Assembly: GCA_020072965.1 (NCBI GenBank)
Contig: JAIQFY010000049.1
Coordinates: 1-39,113 of the forward strand
Direction of reading: 5' to 3'
Length of the DNA stretch: 39,113 nt
Origin: Terriglobia bacterium
GTDB lineage: Bacteria; Acidobacteriota; Terriglobia; JAIQFV01
Part shown: positions 14,450 to 22,686 of the stretch, piece by piece
Position numbering within the stretch: position 1 is the stretch's first letter
How the letters are laid out: every line of letters starts with the position of its first letter
Made by a program: the position numbers and the translations under genes
The notes under the pieces: generated by a model
What the model saw: the letters and a program-made list of their open reading frames with translations, nothing else
The model's database searches: none
What the model was told of the DNA's origin: nothing

Positions 14450-16173
14450 TGAAGAGAGTCGTTTTTGCGTTTTTAGCCGCACTTGGATTCCTATCTTTAG
14501 TTCAACAAGCTTTTGCCCAAGGCGACCCGCTGACTTCCTGGAACGACAGCGATGCTAAGAAATCAATCGAACTCGTCGCGGAAGACACGAATCACACACT
14601 AGAAAATCGGGAGGAAGCAATGCAAACCAGTGACGATAAGCTAATCGCCATCGACGTCCTGATCGAACCGGATCAGACGATGATAGGCAAGTCGAGGGCG
14701 ATCAACGCTCGGTTGCGGGAGAACTACCCTGCCGGGTATTCGCTCGACGCCACGCACGCGCCGCACGTCACGTTGTTGCAGCGCTTCGTCCGGGTGAGGG
14801 ACTTCGACGCGGTGACTGCCGCGGTCACGAAAGTCCTCGCCGCCGAACGGCCGACAGAGCTGCCATTGAAGGCGAAGGGTATCGATTATGTAATTTGGGG
14901 AGGCGTGGCCGTGACAATCCTCGTCGTCGAACGCACGCCTGAGCTGATGCGCCTGCATCAGAAGGTCATTGAGGCCCTCACGCCGTTCTCAGTTAGCGGC
15001 GGGGGGGAGGCAGCGTTCATTGATACGCCATCAAATGCCGAGATCATCGGCTATGTCGAGACGTTCGTGCCGAAGTCCAGCGGAGCGTACTATGTCCCTC
15101 ACGTGACGGCGGGTGTCGCTGCGGAACCGTTCGTCAAGAAACTGAAAGCTGAGCCATTCGAAACCTTCACGTTCAAGGCGAATGACGTCGCGATCTACCA
15201 ACTCGGGAATTTCGGCACCGCCTCGAAGAAGCTCTGGCAGAGTCCGGCCGGCGGCCCGCTGGCGTCATGGAACGACGGCAAGGCCAAACAATCGATCCTC
15301 GATTTCGTCCGGCGTGTGACGACCGCAGGGAGTCCGGACTTCGTGCCGGTGCCGGAGCGGATTGCCGTCTTCGACAACGATGGCACACTCTGGGCCGAAC
15401 AGCCGTTCTATTTCCAGGGACTTTTTGTTTTTGACCGTGTCCGTGCACTGGCGCCCCAGCATCTTCAGTGGAAAGATACACAGCCGTTCAAGGCCGTGCT
15501 CGAGAATGACATGGAAACCCTTGCTGCCACGGACCTGCATGGTCTCGCTGAACTTGTGATGGCAACCCACGCCGGTACAACGACGGAAGAGTTCGAACGT
15601 ATTGTCAAGGATTGGCTTGCCACGGCCCGACATCCGAAGTTCAAGCGAGCGTACACGGACCTCGTGTATCAACCGATGCTGGAGTTGCTGGCCTTACTTC
15701 GGGCGAATGATTTCAGGACCTACATTATTTCAGGTGGCGGCATCGAGTTTGTGCGCACGTTCAGTGAAAAGGTCTATGGCATTCCTCCCGAACAGGTCGT
15801 CGGTAGCAGCATCGTGACGAAGTACGAGGTTCGAGAGGGCAGACCTGTGCTGGTCCGGGAACCCAAGCTGGACTTTATCGACGATAATGAAGGCAAGCCG
15901 GTAGGAATTAATAAATTTATCGGCCGCCGACCTATCGCAGCTTTCGGCAACTCTGACGGTGATTTTCAGATGCTCGAGTGGGTCACCGCCGGCACGGGGC
16001 CACGCTTCGGGCTGATCATTCACCACGACGATGCCGTGCGTGAATTTGCCTACGACCGCGCATCACCCGTAGGGAAACTCGACCGCGGCCTCGACGAAGC
16101 GCCCAAACGCGGCTGGACGGTCGTCAGTATGAAGGATGACTGGAAGCGGATCTTCGCGTTCGAAAAGAAATGA
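14449..16173 (+). CDS. Secreted 2H-phosphoesterase/HAD-phosphatase fusion
   Basis: A 574-residue protein with a signal peptide (cut near AFA-QG, residue 24). Residues ~60-260 form a 2H phosphoesterase (LigT/2'-5' RNA ligase-like) domain with both H-x-T motifs, H106-V-T108 and H218-V-T220. Residues ~300-574 form a HAD hydrolase with nucleophile motif FDNDGT (D309, D311), motif II ISGGG and motif IV GNSDGD. A short segment is duplicated: DPLTSWNDSDAKKSI at 26-40 and GPLASWNDGKAKQSI at 268-282. This suggests that a free-standing 2H gene was inserted into the start of a HAD gene; an internal ATG at 14620 still has a GGGAGGA site in front of it. The domain pair may remove cyclic or linked phosphates in the periplasm; the substrate is unknown. 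Confidence 0.85.
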   Translation: MKRVVFAFLAALGFLSLVQQAFAQGDPLTSWNDSDAKKSIELVAEDTNHTLENREEAMQTSDDKLIAIDVLIEPDQTMIGKSRAINARLRENYPAGYSLDATHAPHVTLLQRFVRVRDFDAVTAAVTKVLAAERPTELPLKAKGIDYVIWGGVAVTILVVERTPELMRLHQKVIEALTPFSVSGGGEAAFIDTPSNAEIIGYVETFVPKSSGAYYVPHVTAGVAAEPFVKKLKAEPFETFTFKANDVAIYQLGNFGTASKKLWQSPAGGPLASWNDGKAKQSILDFVRRVTTAGSPDFVPVPERIAVFDNDGTLWAEQPFYFQGLFVFDRVRALAPQHLQWKDTQPFKAVLENDMETLAATDLHGLAELVMATHAGTTTEEFERIVKDWLATARHPKFKRAYTDLVYQPMLELLALLRANDFRTYIISGGGIEFVRTFSEKVYGIPPEQVVGSSIVTKYEVREGRPVLVREPKLDFIDDNEGKPVGINKFIGRRPIAAFGNSDGDFQMLEWVTAGTGPRFGLIIHHDDAVREFAYDRASPVGKLDRGLDEAPKRGWTVVSMKDDWKRIFAFEKK

Positions 16174-16337
16174 ACATGAAAACCGAAGTTCGCCTCATGA
16201 TTTCGTTGGGTGCCGCACATAGATCCGCGGCGGATGAGCGTGCGGATATTGAGGGGAGGTTCATCGCACACAGCGTCCGCCGAAGGCTGAATCATCTTGC
16301 AGGAATGCAAGGAGCTCACAGGGAGGGTTACTCAACC

Positions 16338-17078
16338 ATGATGCCCCAACAGTCTCCCCCATGGCTCATTCAGTGCAGGCGATTGGCGCACTCGTTGCGG
16401 GGGCTGGTATGGGTCGCGCTCTTGGTTGTATTGTTCGGGGCCCCCACCCGTGCGCAGACCAGGCAATTTTGGCCCGAGGTCGACGCATTCGTTAAGCTGA
16501 ATGACAGGATGCGCTTCCTTTTCCTGGCGACGACCGTTAAAGAAGAGCGCAGTGCCACGGAAGTCGAAATGGGCCCGAATTTTGATTTCTACCTCAAGCG
16601 GCTGAGGGACAAAAAGAGATCGGGCGGCCTCGGCCAGGATGAATCCAAGAACCGGCTTCTGATGGTGAGGGTTGGGTATCGTTACATCCATCCATTAACG
16701 GGCGGCGGTTCCAATGAGCAGCGCGGCGTACTGGAGCTAACGGGTCGCCATAATCTGGTGGGGCTGCTCGTCTCGGATCGCAACCGCATGGATTTCCGGT
16801 TCATTGGAGGACAGTATTCCTGGCGTTACCGCAACAGACTCACCATCGAAAGAGAATTTTCCATTGGCCGTTTCAAGTTTGCCCCCTATGCCCGCGTGGA
16901 AGTTTTCCATGACAGCAGATTCAACAAATGGAGCCGGACGGCGGTGACGGCCGGCTCAGTTTTTCCAATCACCAAGCATCTCGAACTTGAGGGGTACTTT
17001 GAGCACCAGAACGACACCGGCGGGAGCCCCAACCGGCAAGTGGATGCCGTGGGAACCGTAATCAACCTTTACTTCTAA
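16338..17078 (+). CDS. DUF2490-type outer-membrane beta-barrel protein
   Basis: A 246-residue exported protein. The chosen ATG follows GGGAGGG by 10 bases and opens a long signal peptide ending near APTRAQ. The frame also extends upstream to overlap the previous gene, but that part lacks any protein-like feature. The mature part is rich in alternating beta-strand sequence (FRFIGGQYSWRYRNRLTIER, APYARVEVFHDSRFNKWSRT) and ends in the aromatic VINLYF, typical of outer-membrane barrels. The pattern with WPEVDAFVKLND and the conserved Arg/Tyr strands fits DUF2490. Function unknown. Confidence 0.75.
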   Translation: MMPQQSPPWLIQCRRLAHSLRGLVWVALLVVLFGAPTRAQTRQFWPEVDAFVKLNDRMRFLFLATTVKEERSATEVEMGPNFDFYLKRLRDKKRSGGLGQDESKNRLLMVRVGYRYIHPLTGGGSNEQRGVLELTGRHNLVGLLVSDRNRMDFRFIGGQYSWRYRNRLTIEREFSIGRFKFAPYARVEVFHDSRFNKWSRTAVTAGSVFPITKHLELEGYFEHQNDTGGSPNRQVDAVGTVINLYF

Positions 17079-17084
17079 CCAGGA

Positions 17085-17232
17085 GACAGAAGTCAGAAGA
17101 CAGTAGTCAGTAGCCAGAAGTCAGGAGACAATATGAATGTGGACCTAAATGGCGCGTGGTTTCCAGACATTCCAGCTTCCGACTTCTGTATTCTGCCTTC
17201 TGACTTCTGACTTCTGCCTTCTGACTCCTGCT
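17085..17232. repeat. Inverted arrays of CAGAAGT/ACTTCTG heptamers
   Basis: About 45 bases of AGAAGTC-type heptamers (from 17086) are followed, after a ~50-base spacer, by about 60 bases of the complementary CTTCTGA-type heptamers. Together they can fold into a long imperfect hairpin between two barrel genes. This resembles the short tandemly repeated heptamers scattered in some bacterial genomes. No coding potential is likely. Confidence 0.7.
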
Positions 17233-17298
17233 TTCTCTACAGAGAGCGGACAATTTGTGACTTACGCTCATTTTCAACTAAGAAAAGGATCGACCCGC

Positions 17299-18243
17299 AT
17301 GTCCCTCCTCGAAATCAAAACGGCTATGCTTGCTTTTTGGCTTCTACTCGCGATGGACCCGCTCGGCGTGCTCCAGGCGCAGAGCCTCGCTCCCCGCGCC
17401 TACCTCATCACCCCGCTGCATTCCAACGCGGTCACTCTGACCAGCTCTTTCTTTAGCGGCGGCCTTGATTTCAACGGGGTAGTTCCCATTACAGGCGCCA
17501 CAGGGACCTACAGCGTACCGATCTTCAGCTATTACCATTCGTTCGGCTTTTTGGGCCGCTCGGCTAACATCCTCGTCGCATTGCCGTACGGGGTGGGCAC
17601 CTTCCAGGGATCGGTGGTGGGAACAGAGCAGCAGATCTACCGCTCCGGCCTCTTGGATGCCAACTTTCGATTGTCCGTGAACCTGAAGGGAGGGCCGGCG
17701 ATGCCGGTGCAAGGATTCGTGAAGTGGAAGCAGAAAACTCTGCTCGGAGTCAGTTTGACGGTCATTGCTCCGACCGGTCAATACGACCCTTCGCGGCTCA
17801 TCAATTGGGGCATCAACCGGTGGGCCTTCAAACCGGAGATTGGCTTTTCGCAGCGTCGTGGCAAGTGGGTGGTCGATGGATACGCGGGAGTGTGGTTGTT
17901 CACCACCAATGGCGCCTTCTTCTCTTCTCCCGCACCAGCGCCACAAACCCTAAGTCCCATCGGCTCCTTCGAAGGCCACTTAAGTCGCGACCTTGGGAGT
18001 CCACGGTTTTGGGCCTCGCTTGACGGCAACTTCTGGTTTGGCGGCACCGCCACCTTGAACGGTGTACCGAATCCCAAGACAAAGCAGACGAGCTCGCGTA
18101 TCGGAGCAACCCTGGCAGTGCCGATAAGCAAACATCAGGCAATCAAGATGAACTACAGCATTGGGACCTACGTCCGTTTCGGCGGCAACTATCATAACTT
18201 CTCTGTCGCGTGGCAGTATTCCTGGCTGGGGAGGCCAAAGTAA
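17299..18243 (+). CDS. Outer-membrane beta-barrel protein (phenol-degradation/MetA-pathway type)
   Basis: A 314-residue exported protein. The start at 17299 follows AAAAGGA and gives a signal peptide cut near LQAQ. The frame upstream of it reads through the heptamer array and is not credible. The sequence has regular amphipathic strands (NILVALPYGVGTFQGS, LLGVSLTVIAPTGQYDP, FKPEIGFSQRRGKWVVDGYA, WASLDGNFWFGG) and ends ...WQYSWLG. The motif APTGQYDPSRLINWG...W is characteristic of the family PF13557, putative outer-membrane channels for aromatics or other small molecules. The specificity cannot be inferred. Confidence 0.75.
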   Translation: MSLLEIKTAMLAFWLLLAMDPLGVLQAQSLAPRAYLITPLHSNAVTLTSSFFSGGLDFNGVVPITGATGTYSVPIFSYYHSFGFLGRSANILVALPYGVGTFQGSVVGTEQQIYRSGLLDANFRLSVNLKGGPAMPVQGFVKWKQKTLLGVSLTVIAPTGQYDPSRLINWGINRWAFKPEIGFSQRRGKWVVDGYAGVWLFTTNGAFFSSPAPAPQTLSPIGSFEGHLSRDLGSPRFWASLDGNFWFGGTATLNGVPNPKTKQTSSRIGATLAVPISKHQAIKMNYSIGTYVRFGGNYHNFSVAWQYSWLGRPK

Positions 18244-18324
18244 GAAAATGGCCGCCTGCCTCTTAAGGGTGTTCCTGTGAAGAAGAATCCGGTCGCGCCC
18301 CCCTTTGGCGCAACCCAAACACAA

Positions 18325-18349
18325 TGCCCGGATATCCTCCCTCCGGGCA
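18325..18349 (+). terminator. Possible hairpin upstream of carbonic anhydrase
   Basis: TGCCCGG and CCGGGCA can pair around an 11-base loop, about 80 bases after the barrel gene stop and just before the carbonic anhydrase start. There is no T-tract. It may be a weak terminator or a leader hairpin. Confidence 0.3.
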
Positions 18350-18371
18350 AGAAGAGAACGGGGTACATTTC

Positions 18372-19046
18372 ATGAACTCTCTCTCGAAATTCAGAGTCTT
18401 AATCCTTTTTGGGCTGCTCCTCGGAGCTGCCAGCCTCGCGATGGCGCCACAGCAGGCGCCGACCGCAGATAGCGTTTTGCAGGAATTAAAAGCCGGCAAC
18501 ATTCACCATGCGAATCATCGCTACACGCACCCGCACGAAACGCCGTCACGCCAGCGCGAATTGATCGCGGGGCAGAACCCCCACGCTGTGATTCTTGGCT
18601 GTGCGGATTCGCGAGTGCCGCCGGAAATCATTTTCGATCAAGGTCTCGGTGATTTGTTCACCGTGCGCGTGGCCGGCAACGTGGCGGGAGTCAACGAACT
18701 TGCCAGCATCGAATACGCTGTCGAACATCTGCACACTCCCTTGGTGGTCGTCATGGGACATCAGAAGTGTGGCGCCGTCTCGGCCGCGGTCGAGGGTGGT
18801 GAAGCTGTCGGCCATCTGCCTGATCTCATCAAGGCGATCCAACCCGCCGTAGACAAGGCCAAAGGCATGCCGGGCGATGTGATCGAAAACGCAGTACGGA
18901 ACAATGTTGATATAGTGGTCCAACTGCTTCGCACCTCACAGCCCGTGCTCGCGCCTCTTGTGAAGCAAGGGAAGCTGCGCATCGTCGGAGCCGTCTACTC
19001 GCTCGACACTGGAAAGGTCACCTGGCTGCCGGATGCGACGCAATAA
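18372..19046 (+). CDS. Exported beta-class carbonic anhydrase
   Basis: A 224-residue enzyme that interconverts CO2 and bicarbonate. Zinc ligands and the catalytic dyad are visible: C77-A-D79-S-R81 (CADSRVPPE) and H130-x2-C133 (GHQKCGAV). An N-terminal hydrophobic stretch (VLILFGLLLGAASLAMA) is a signal peptide, placing it in the periplasm, unlike the usual cytoplasmic beta enzyme. The ATG at 18372 gives the best signal; an upstream in-frame ATG at 18324 is possible. It opens the long co-directional run of membrane genes reaching to 28.9 kb, including a SulP transporter and a bestrophin-like protein, so a role in bicarbonate supply or pH balance is plausible. Confidence 0.92.
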   Translation: MNSLSKFRVLILFGLLLGAASLAMAPQQAPTADSVLQELKAGNIHHANHRYTHPHETPSRQRELIAGQNPHAVILGCADSRVPPEIIFDQGLGDLFTVRVAGNVAGVNELASIEYAVEHLHTPLVVVMGHQKCGAVSAAVEGGEAVGHLPDLIKAIQPAVDKAKGMPGDVIENAVRNNVDIVVQLLRTSQPVLAPLVKQGKLRIVGAVYSLDTGKVTWLPDATQ

Positions 19047-19144
19047 AACCGCTGAAGCAGTTGAGTGGACACGCCGGGCCGTGATCACTGAAGTGGGCCA
19101 GCTCTCTGCAGATTGGCGTCGATTCCTCAGGCAGGATAACTGAC

Positions 19145-20422
19145 ATGTCACTCAAGAAAAAGATGTTCCAATCGAGTCCATGGACCATTCCTCTGTTGTA
19201 CGCGCTCATCGCGGTCGCGGCGGGGCTGAGCTTTCCTCGGATTGAGGCCCGCATGTGGCCGGGACTCGCGGCCGGGGTGAGTATCCCCACGGCGACGGCG
19301 GTCTACTCGGCCATCGCCTCGGGCATGATTGCTCTCACGGGCATCGTGTTTTCGTTGACCTTCGTGATGGTACAGTTCAGTGCGACCGCCTACTCGCCAC
19401 GCCTCGTGTTCTGGATAGCCCGTGATCCGGTGATGTCGCATGCGCTGGGAATATTTACGGCCACCTTTCTCTATGCCATTGCGGCGCTCGCGGGCCTGGA
19501 TCGAAGCGGGTCGGGGAGAGCCCCCTTTATCAGTGCCTGGGTTGTGGTCGCCATGCTTTTCGCCAGTGTCGCCATGTTCATCAGCCTGATCCAGCGGATC
19601 GGAGTGCTGCAGATCAACCGCATGTTGATTTTCACGGGTGACCAGGGACGAGAGGTTATACGGACGATGTATCGATCAACGGATTCCACGGGGACTGGCG
19701 GATCGCGCGAATATCGCCAGCTCTCTCCCGTTCAGACTTTGGTTCACCACGGACGGCCTCGGGCGATACAGGCTGTCGACGTAGCCACCCTGGTGAAGCT
19801 GGCCAAGGCGTCCGGTGGAGTCATTGATCTCAGCGTGGCCGTGGGTGACACCGCCGGGGAGCTCCAGCCTCTGCTGCGCGTGTTCGGCGCCCGCCAAGCC
19901 ATTGACGAAAGGGAGCTGAGGCGTGGAATTGACGTCGGGGAAGAACGTACCTTCGAGCAGGATCCCAAGTACGCCATCCGGCTGCTGGTCGACATTGCAA
20001 TCAGGGCGCTGTCGCCGGCGGTCAACGACCCCACTACCGCGGTCCAGGCGCTTGACCAGATCGGAGATCTCCTGCTCTGGCTGGGCCTCAGTCGCCTGGA
20101 CATCGGAGAGTACCACGACGGAGACGGCAAGCTGAGACTTGTGGTCCCTTCTCCTGGCTGGGAGGACTTTCTCCGATTAGGTTTTGACGAGATCCGCTTT
20201 TACGGAGCCACCAGTGTGCAGGTCACACGCAGGATGACGGCGCTGCTGGCTGATCTGATCTCAGCTCTGCCGGACGGGCGCCGTGCGGCACTCCGTTACT
20301 GGCAGCAGCGGCTGCAAGATACGATCACGCGGTCTTTCGTGGATGCGGAAGAGAAAACGGAGGCATCGGTCGAGGACCGGCAAGGACTTGGCATCCCTCG
20401 CCGGCATTCTGAAGGCTTGTAG
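19145..20422 (+). CDS. DUF2254 integral membrane protein
   Basis: A 425-residue protein. Four hydrophobic segments occupy the first ~165 residues (PLLYALIAVAAGLSF; ASGMIALTGIVFSLTFVMV; HALGIFTATFLYAIAALAGL; AWVVVAMLFASVAMFISLI). The motif SFTLVMVQFSA-like (FVMVQFSATAYSPR) and the later RALSPAVNDPTTAVQALDQI are hallmarks of DUF2254 (PF10011). The C-terminal half is soluble. Function is unknown in the family. It lies about 100 bp after the carbonic anhydrase and 38 bp before the next membrane gene. Confidence 0.85.
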   Translation: MSLKKKMFQSSPWTIPLLYALIAVAAGLSFPRIEARMWPGLAAGVSIPTATAVYSAIASGMIALTGIVFSLTFVMVQFSATAYSPRLVFWIARDPVMSHALGIFTATFLYAIAALAGLDRSGSGRAPFISAWVVVAMLFASVAMFISLIQRIGVLQINRMLIFTGDQGREVIRTMYRSTDSTGTGGSREYRQLSPVQTLVHHGRPRAIQAVDVATLVKLAKASGGVIDLSVAVGDTAGELQPLLRVFGARQAIDERELRRGIDVGEERTFEQDPKYAIRLLVDIAIRALSPAVNDPTTAVQALDQIGDLLLWLGLSRLDIGEYHDGDGKLRLVVPSPGWEDFLRLGFDEIRFYGATSVQVTRRMTALLADLISALPDGRRAALRYWQQRLQDTITRSFVDAEEKTEASVEDRQGLGIPRRHSEGL

Positions 20423-20460
20423 TTGCGACTTCGCGTCGGCGAGGTACGGGAGAGTGCGAA

Positions 20461-21672
20461 ATGACGCATCAACCAGGTTCGGAGATGAAGGCAGCCCCAG
20501 GCCCGGAGCCGCCTGACTTTTCATTGGTGTTGGGCGGACCCCTGTTTCAACTTTACCGGCGAGCACATCTCTCCGGGGGTGCGTTGGAACTTCTGCTCCG
20601 CCGGGTTCTGGTGATCACGCTGTTCGCGTGGCTGCCGCTCCTGCTCTTGTCGGTGCTTGATGGTCACACCCTCGCCGGAGCGGTCAAGATCTCCTTTTTA
20701 CGCGACATTGAGGCCCACGTTCGATTCCTGGTCGCCCTGCCGGCGCTCATCATCGCCGAGCTGGTGGTTCATAGACGCATTAGCCCATTGGTCCGGCGGT
20801 TCGTGGAACGGCGCATTGTGGTGGCGGAAGACTTCCCTGCCTTCGACCGAGCGGTCAACTCAGCGGTGCGCGCGCGCAACTCAGTCGCCCTGGAACTGAT
20901 GCTGCTGGTTCTGGTCTATACGGTGGGGCTGTGGATGTGGCGGAGCCAGATCGCCCTGGGAGCAGCAACCTGGTATGCGAAGCCTGAGGCGACGCACTTG
21001 CATCTCACTTTAGCCGGATACTGGTATGCCTTTGTGAGTATTCCGATTTTTCAGTTCATTCTGCTGCGGTGGTATATGCGACTTGTGCTCTGGTTCCGGT
21101 TTCTGTGGCAGGTCTCGCGGCTGAACCTGCGCCTGACGGCCGCCCACCCCGATCGAGCCGGCGGGATCGGTTTCCTGGGCAAGAGCTCCTACGCCTTCGC
21201 GCCGATTCTCTTTGCCCAGGGGGCCTTGCTGGCCGGATTGATCGCCAACCGGGTCCTCTATGAAGGACGGGCCCTGCTGGCTTTCAAAATGGAGGCCGCC
21301 GGATTGGTGGGCCTCTTCGTCCTGCTCATCCTCGGTCCCCTGGTGATGTTTACCCCGCAACTTGCGAATGCCAAGCGGAGCGGCTCAGCCGAATACGGCC
21401 TGCTGGCCAATCGATATGTGTTCGGGTTTGAGGAGAAGTGGATACGGGGCGGCGCCCAGGAAACGAGCGAACTACTCGGCACCGCAGACATCCAGTCGCT
21501 GGCCGACCTGGCAAACAGCTATTCTGTCGTGAGCGAGATGCGTTTCGTTCCCTTTGGACTCGAAGATATCTTGCGACTGGCCGCCGCAACCGCCGCCCCT
21601 CTTCTACCGCTGACGCTGACGATCTTTTCACTCGAAGAATTGCTGACCCGTCTGGTCAAGATCCTTTTCTGA
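20461..21672 (+). CDS. Uncharacterised polytopic membrane protein, paralogue A
   Basis: A 403-residue protein with about seven hydrophobic segments, ending in a short amphipathic tail ...LVKILF. I do not recognise a named domain. It is a clear paralogue of the protein at 25558-26745. Both carry a W-x-RFLW-x-VSRL-[ND]-L-x-L-x-AAxPD-x-A-GG-[IL]-GFLG block after the fourth segment, YEG/EQ-EWIR near the end, and the same tail (RLVKILF / RIVKLVL). The conserved block between helices may form the functional core. It sits between DUF2254 and a small envelope protein. The start ATG has only a weak upstream GGGAGAG. Confidence 0.75.
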   Translation: MTHQPGSEMKAAPGPEPPDFSLVLGGPLFQLYRRAHLSGGALELLLRRVLVITLFAWLPLLLLSVLDGHTLAGAVKISFLRDIEAHVRFLVALPALIIAELVVHRRISPLVRRFVERRIVVAEDFPAFDRAVNSAVRARNSVALELMLLVLVYTVGLWMWRSQIALGAATWYAKPEATHLHLTLAGYWYAFVSIPIFQFILLRWYMRLVLWFRFLWQVSRLNLRLTAAHPDRAGGIGFLGKSSYAFAPILFAQGALLAGLIANRVLYEGRALLAFKMEAAGLVGLFVLLILGPLVMFTPQLANAKRSGSAEYGLLANRYVFGFEEKWIRGGAQETSELLGTADIQSLADLANSYSVVSEMRFVPFGLEDILRLAAATAAPLLPLTLTIFSLEELLTRLVKILF

Positions 21673-21713
21673 TGAATGGAAGAGTGGCTGATGAGAATCA
21701 CCAAGGAGGTCGC

Positions 21714-22343
21714 TTGAAAACAAAGATGCTGATGGTTGGGCTGCTGCTCGCCGGCTTGACGGTGGTTGGGGACTGTAAAACCACAAAGCTGTTAACAAGC
21801 TGGAAGAATCCCAACTATGCGGGCCAGCGGTTCCACAAAATACTTGTCATCGGTATGAGCAACAATCCCGCAACGCGCTCCGATTTTGAGGATGCGCTCT
21901 CGCTCAAGATTGCCCGCAACGGCATTGAGGCGATCCCGGGGAATTCAATTCTGCTGCGGCAGGAAACCGGCAAGATTGATCTCGACTATCTCAAGGCGCA
22001 GATCCGCGAAAACCAGATTGATGCGGTCGTGGTTTCCAGGTTGGTGAAAGTGGACAGGAATGTTACCTACATTCCGGGCCAGAGCTACGTCATTCCCTAC
22101 GGGTATTACCGATCCTTTTACGGCTATTACGGCGCCGTCTACCAGCAGGTTTACAGTCCGGACTACTTGAGAGAGGACACGACCGTGCGCATCGAAACCA
22201 ATCTGTACGCCGCCACACCCCCTGACGGAGAACTCATCTGGACAGGGACCAGCGACACCTTCAATCCCAAGTCAGCACACAAGGTGATCGACGCGCTCAT
22301 CAAGCTGGTGGTGAAAGAGCTGGAGAAGGAGGCCATTCTGTAG
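21714..22343 (+). CDS. Small envelope protein, lipoprotein-like
   Basis: A 209-residue protein. The TTG at 21714 is supported by AAGGAGG four bases upstream. An ATG four codons later is the alternative. The hydrophobic leader MLMVGLLLAGLTVVGDC ends at a cysteine, but Asp before it is not a good lipobox, so lipid attachment is uncertain. The mature part contains SWKNPNY...HKILVIGMSNNPATRSDFEDAL, a pattern I associate with a widespread family of uncharacterised bacterial lipoproteins that open with a SWKDP-like motif. A Tyr/Gly-rich stretch (IPYGYYRSFYGYYGAVYQ) follows. Function unknown. Confidence 0.65.
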   Translation: MKTKMLMVGLLLAGLTVVGDCKTTKLLTSWKNPNYAGQRFHKILVIGMSNNPATRSDFEDALSLKIARNGIEAIPGNSILLRQETGKIDLDYLKAQIRENQIDAVVVSRLVKVDRNVTYIPGQSYVIPYGYYRSFYGYYGAVYQQVYSPDYLREDTTVRIETNLYAATPPDGELIWTGTSDTFNPKSAHKVIDALIKLVVKELEKEAIL

Positions 22344-22364
22344 ACAAGCAAGGAGGCTCCAGGA

Positions 22365-22586
22365 GTGGAGGATAGTCGCCTGGAACGTTTGATCATGCAA
22401 TATGAACTCGCGGCCCTCCACAAAAGAACTCAAACCCGGCTATCAGGAACTATTGAAGTGACGAAACTACTCAATCACAGAAGGCGGGAACCGATAAAGA
22501 TCGCACGCCCACAAATCCTGGTAGAGGTTGCACCGGCTTGCCCGCTGGCCGCAACGTCCGCCCGGGCGGAGACTTGCCGAAGATGA
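22365..22586 (+). CDS. Possible 73-residue protein
   Basis: A GTG start eight bases after AGGAGG opens MEDSRLERLIMQYELAALHKR, which looks like a real helical N-terminus. The second half is rich in Arg, Ala and Pro and looks less protein-like. It may be a small gene or a remnant. The rest of the gap to the SulP gene (22587-22686) shows nothing that I can support. Confidence 0.3.
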   Translation: MEDSRLERLIMQYELAALHKRTQTRLSGTIEVTKLLNHRRREPIKIARPQILVEVAPACPLAATSARAETCRR

Positions 22587-22686
22587 AGATGACAACCGAT
22601 ATTCCGGCGACCGGCTTGATGTCCCTGTGTGCGATGGGCGGTTGTTTCCAGCCCGGCTACATGATTGTAAACGCGGCCCAAGCCCC

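Noticed and set aside
17085-17232. CRISPR array
   Set aside because: The units are short heptamers in inverted runs without unique spacers of regular length, so it is not a CRISPR.
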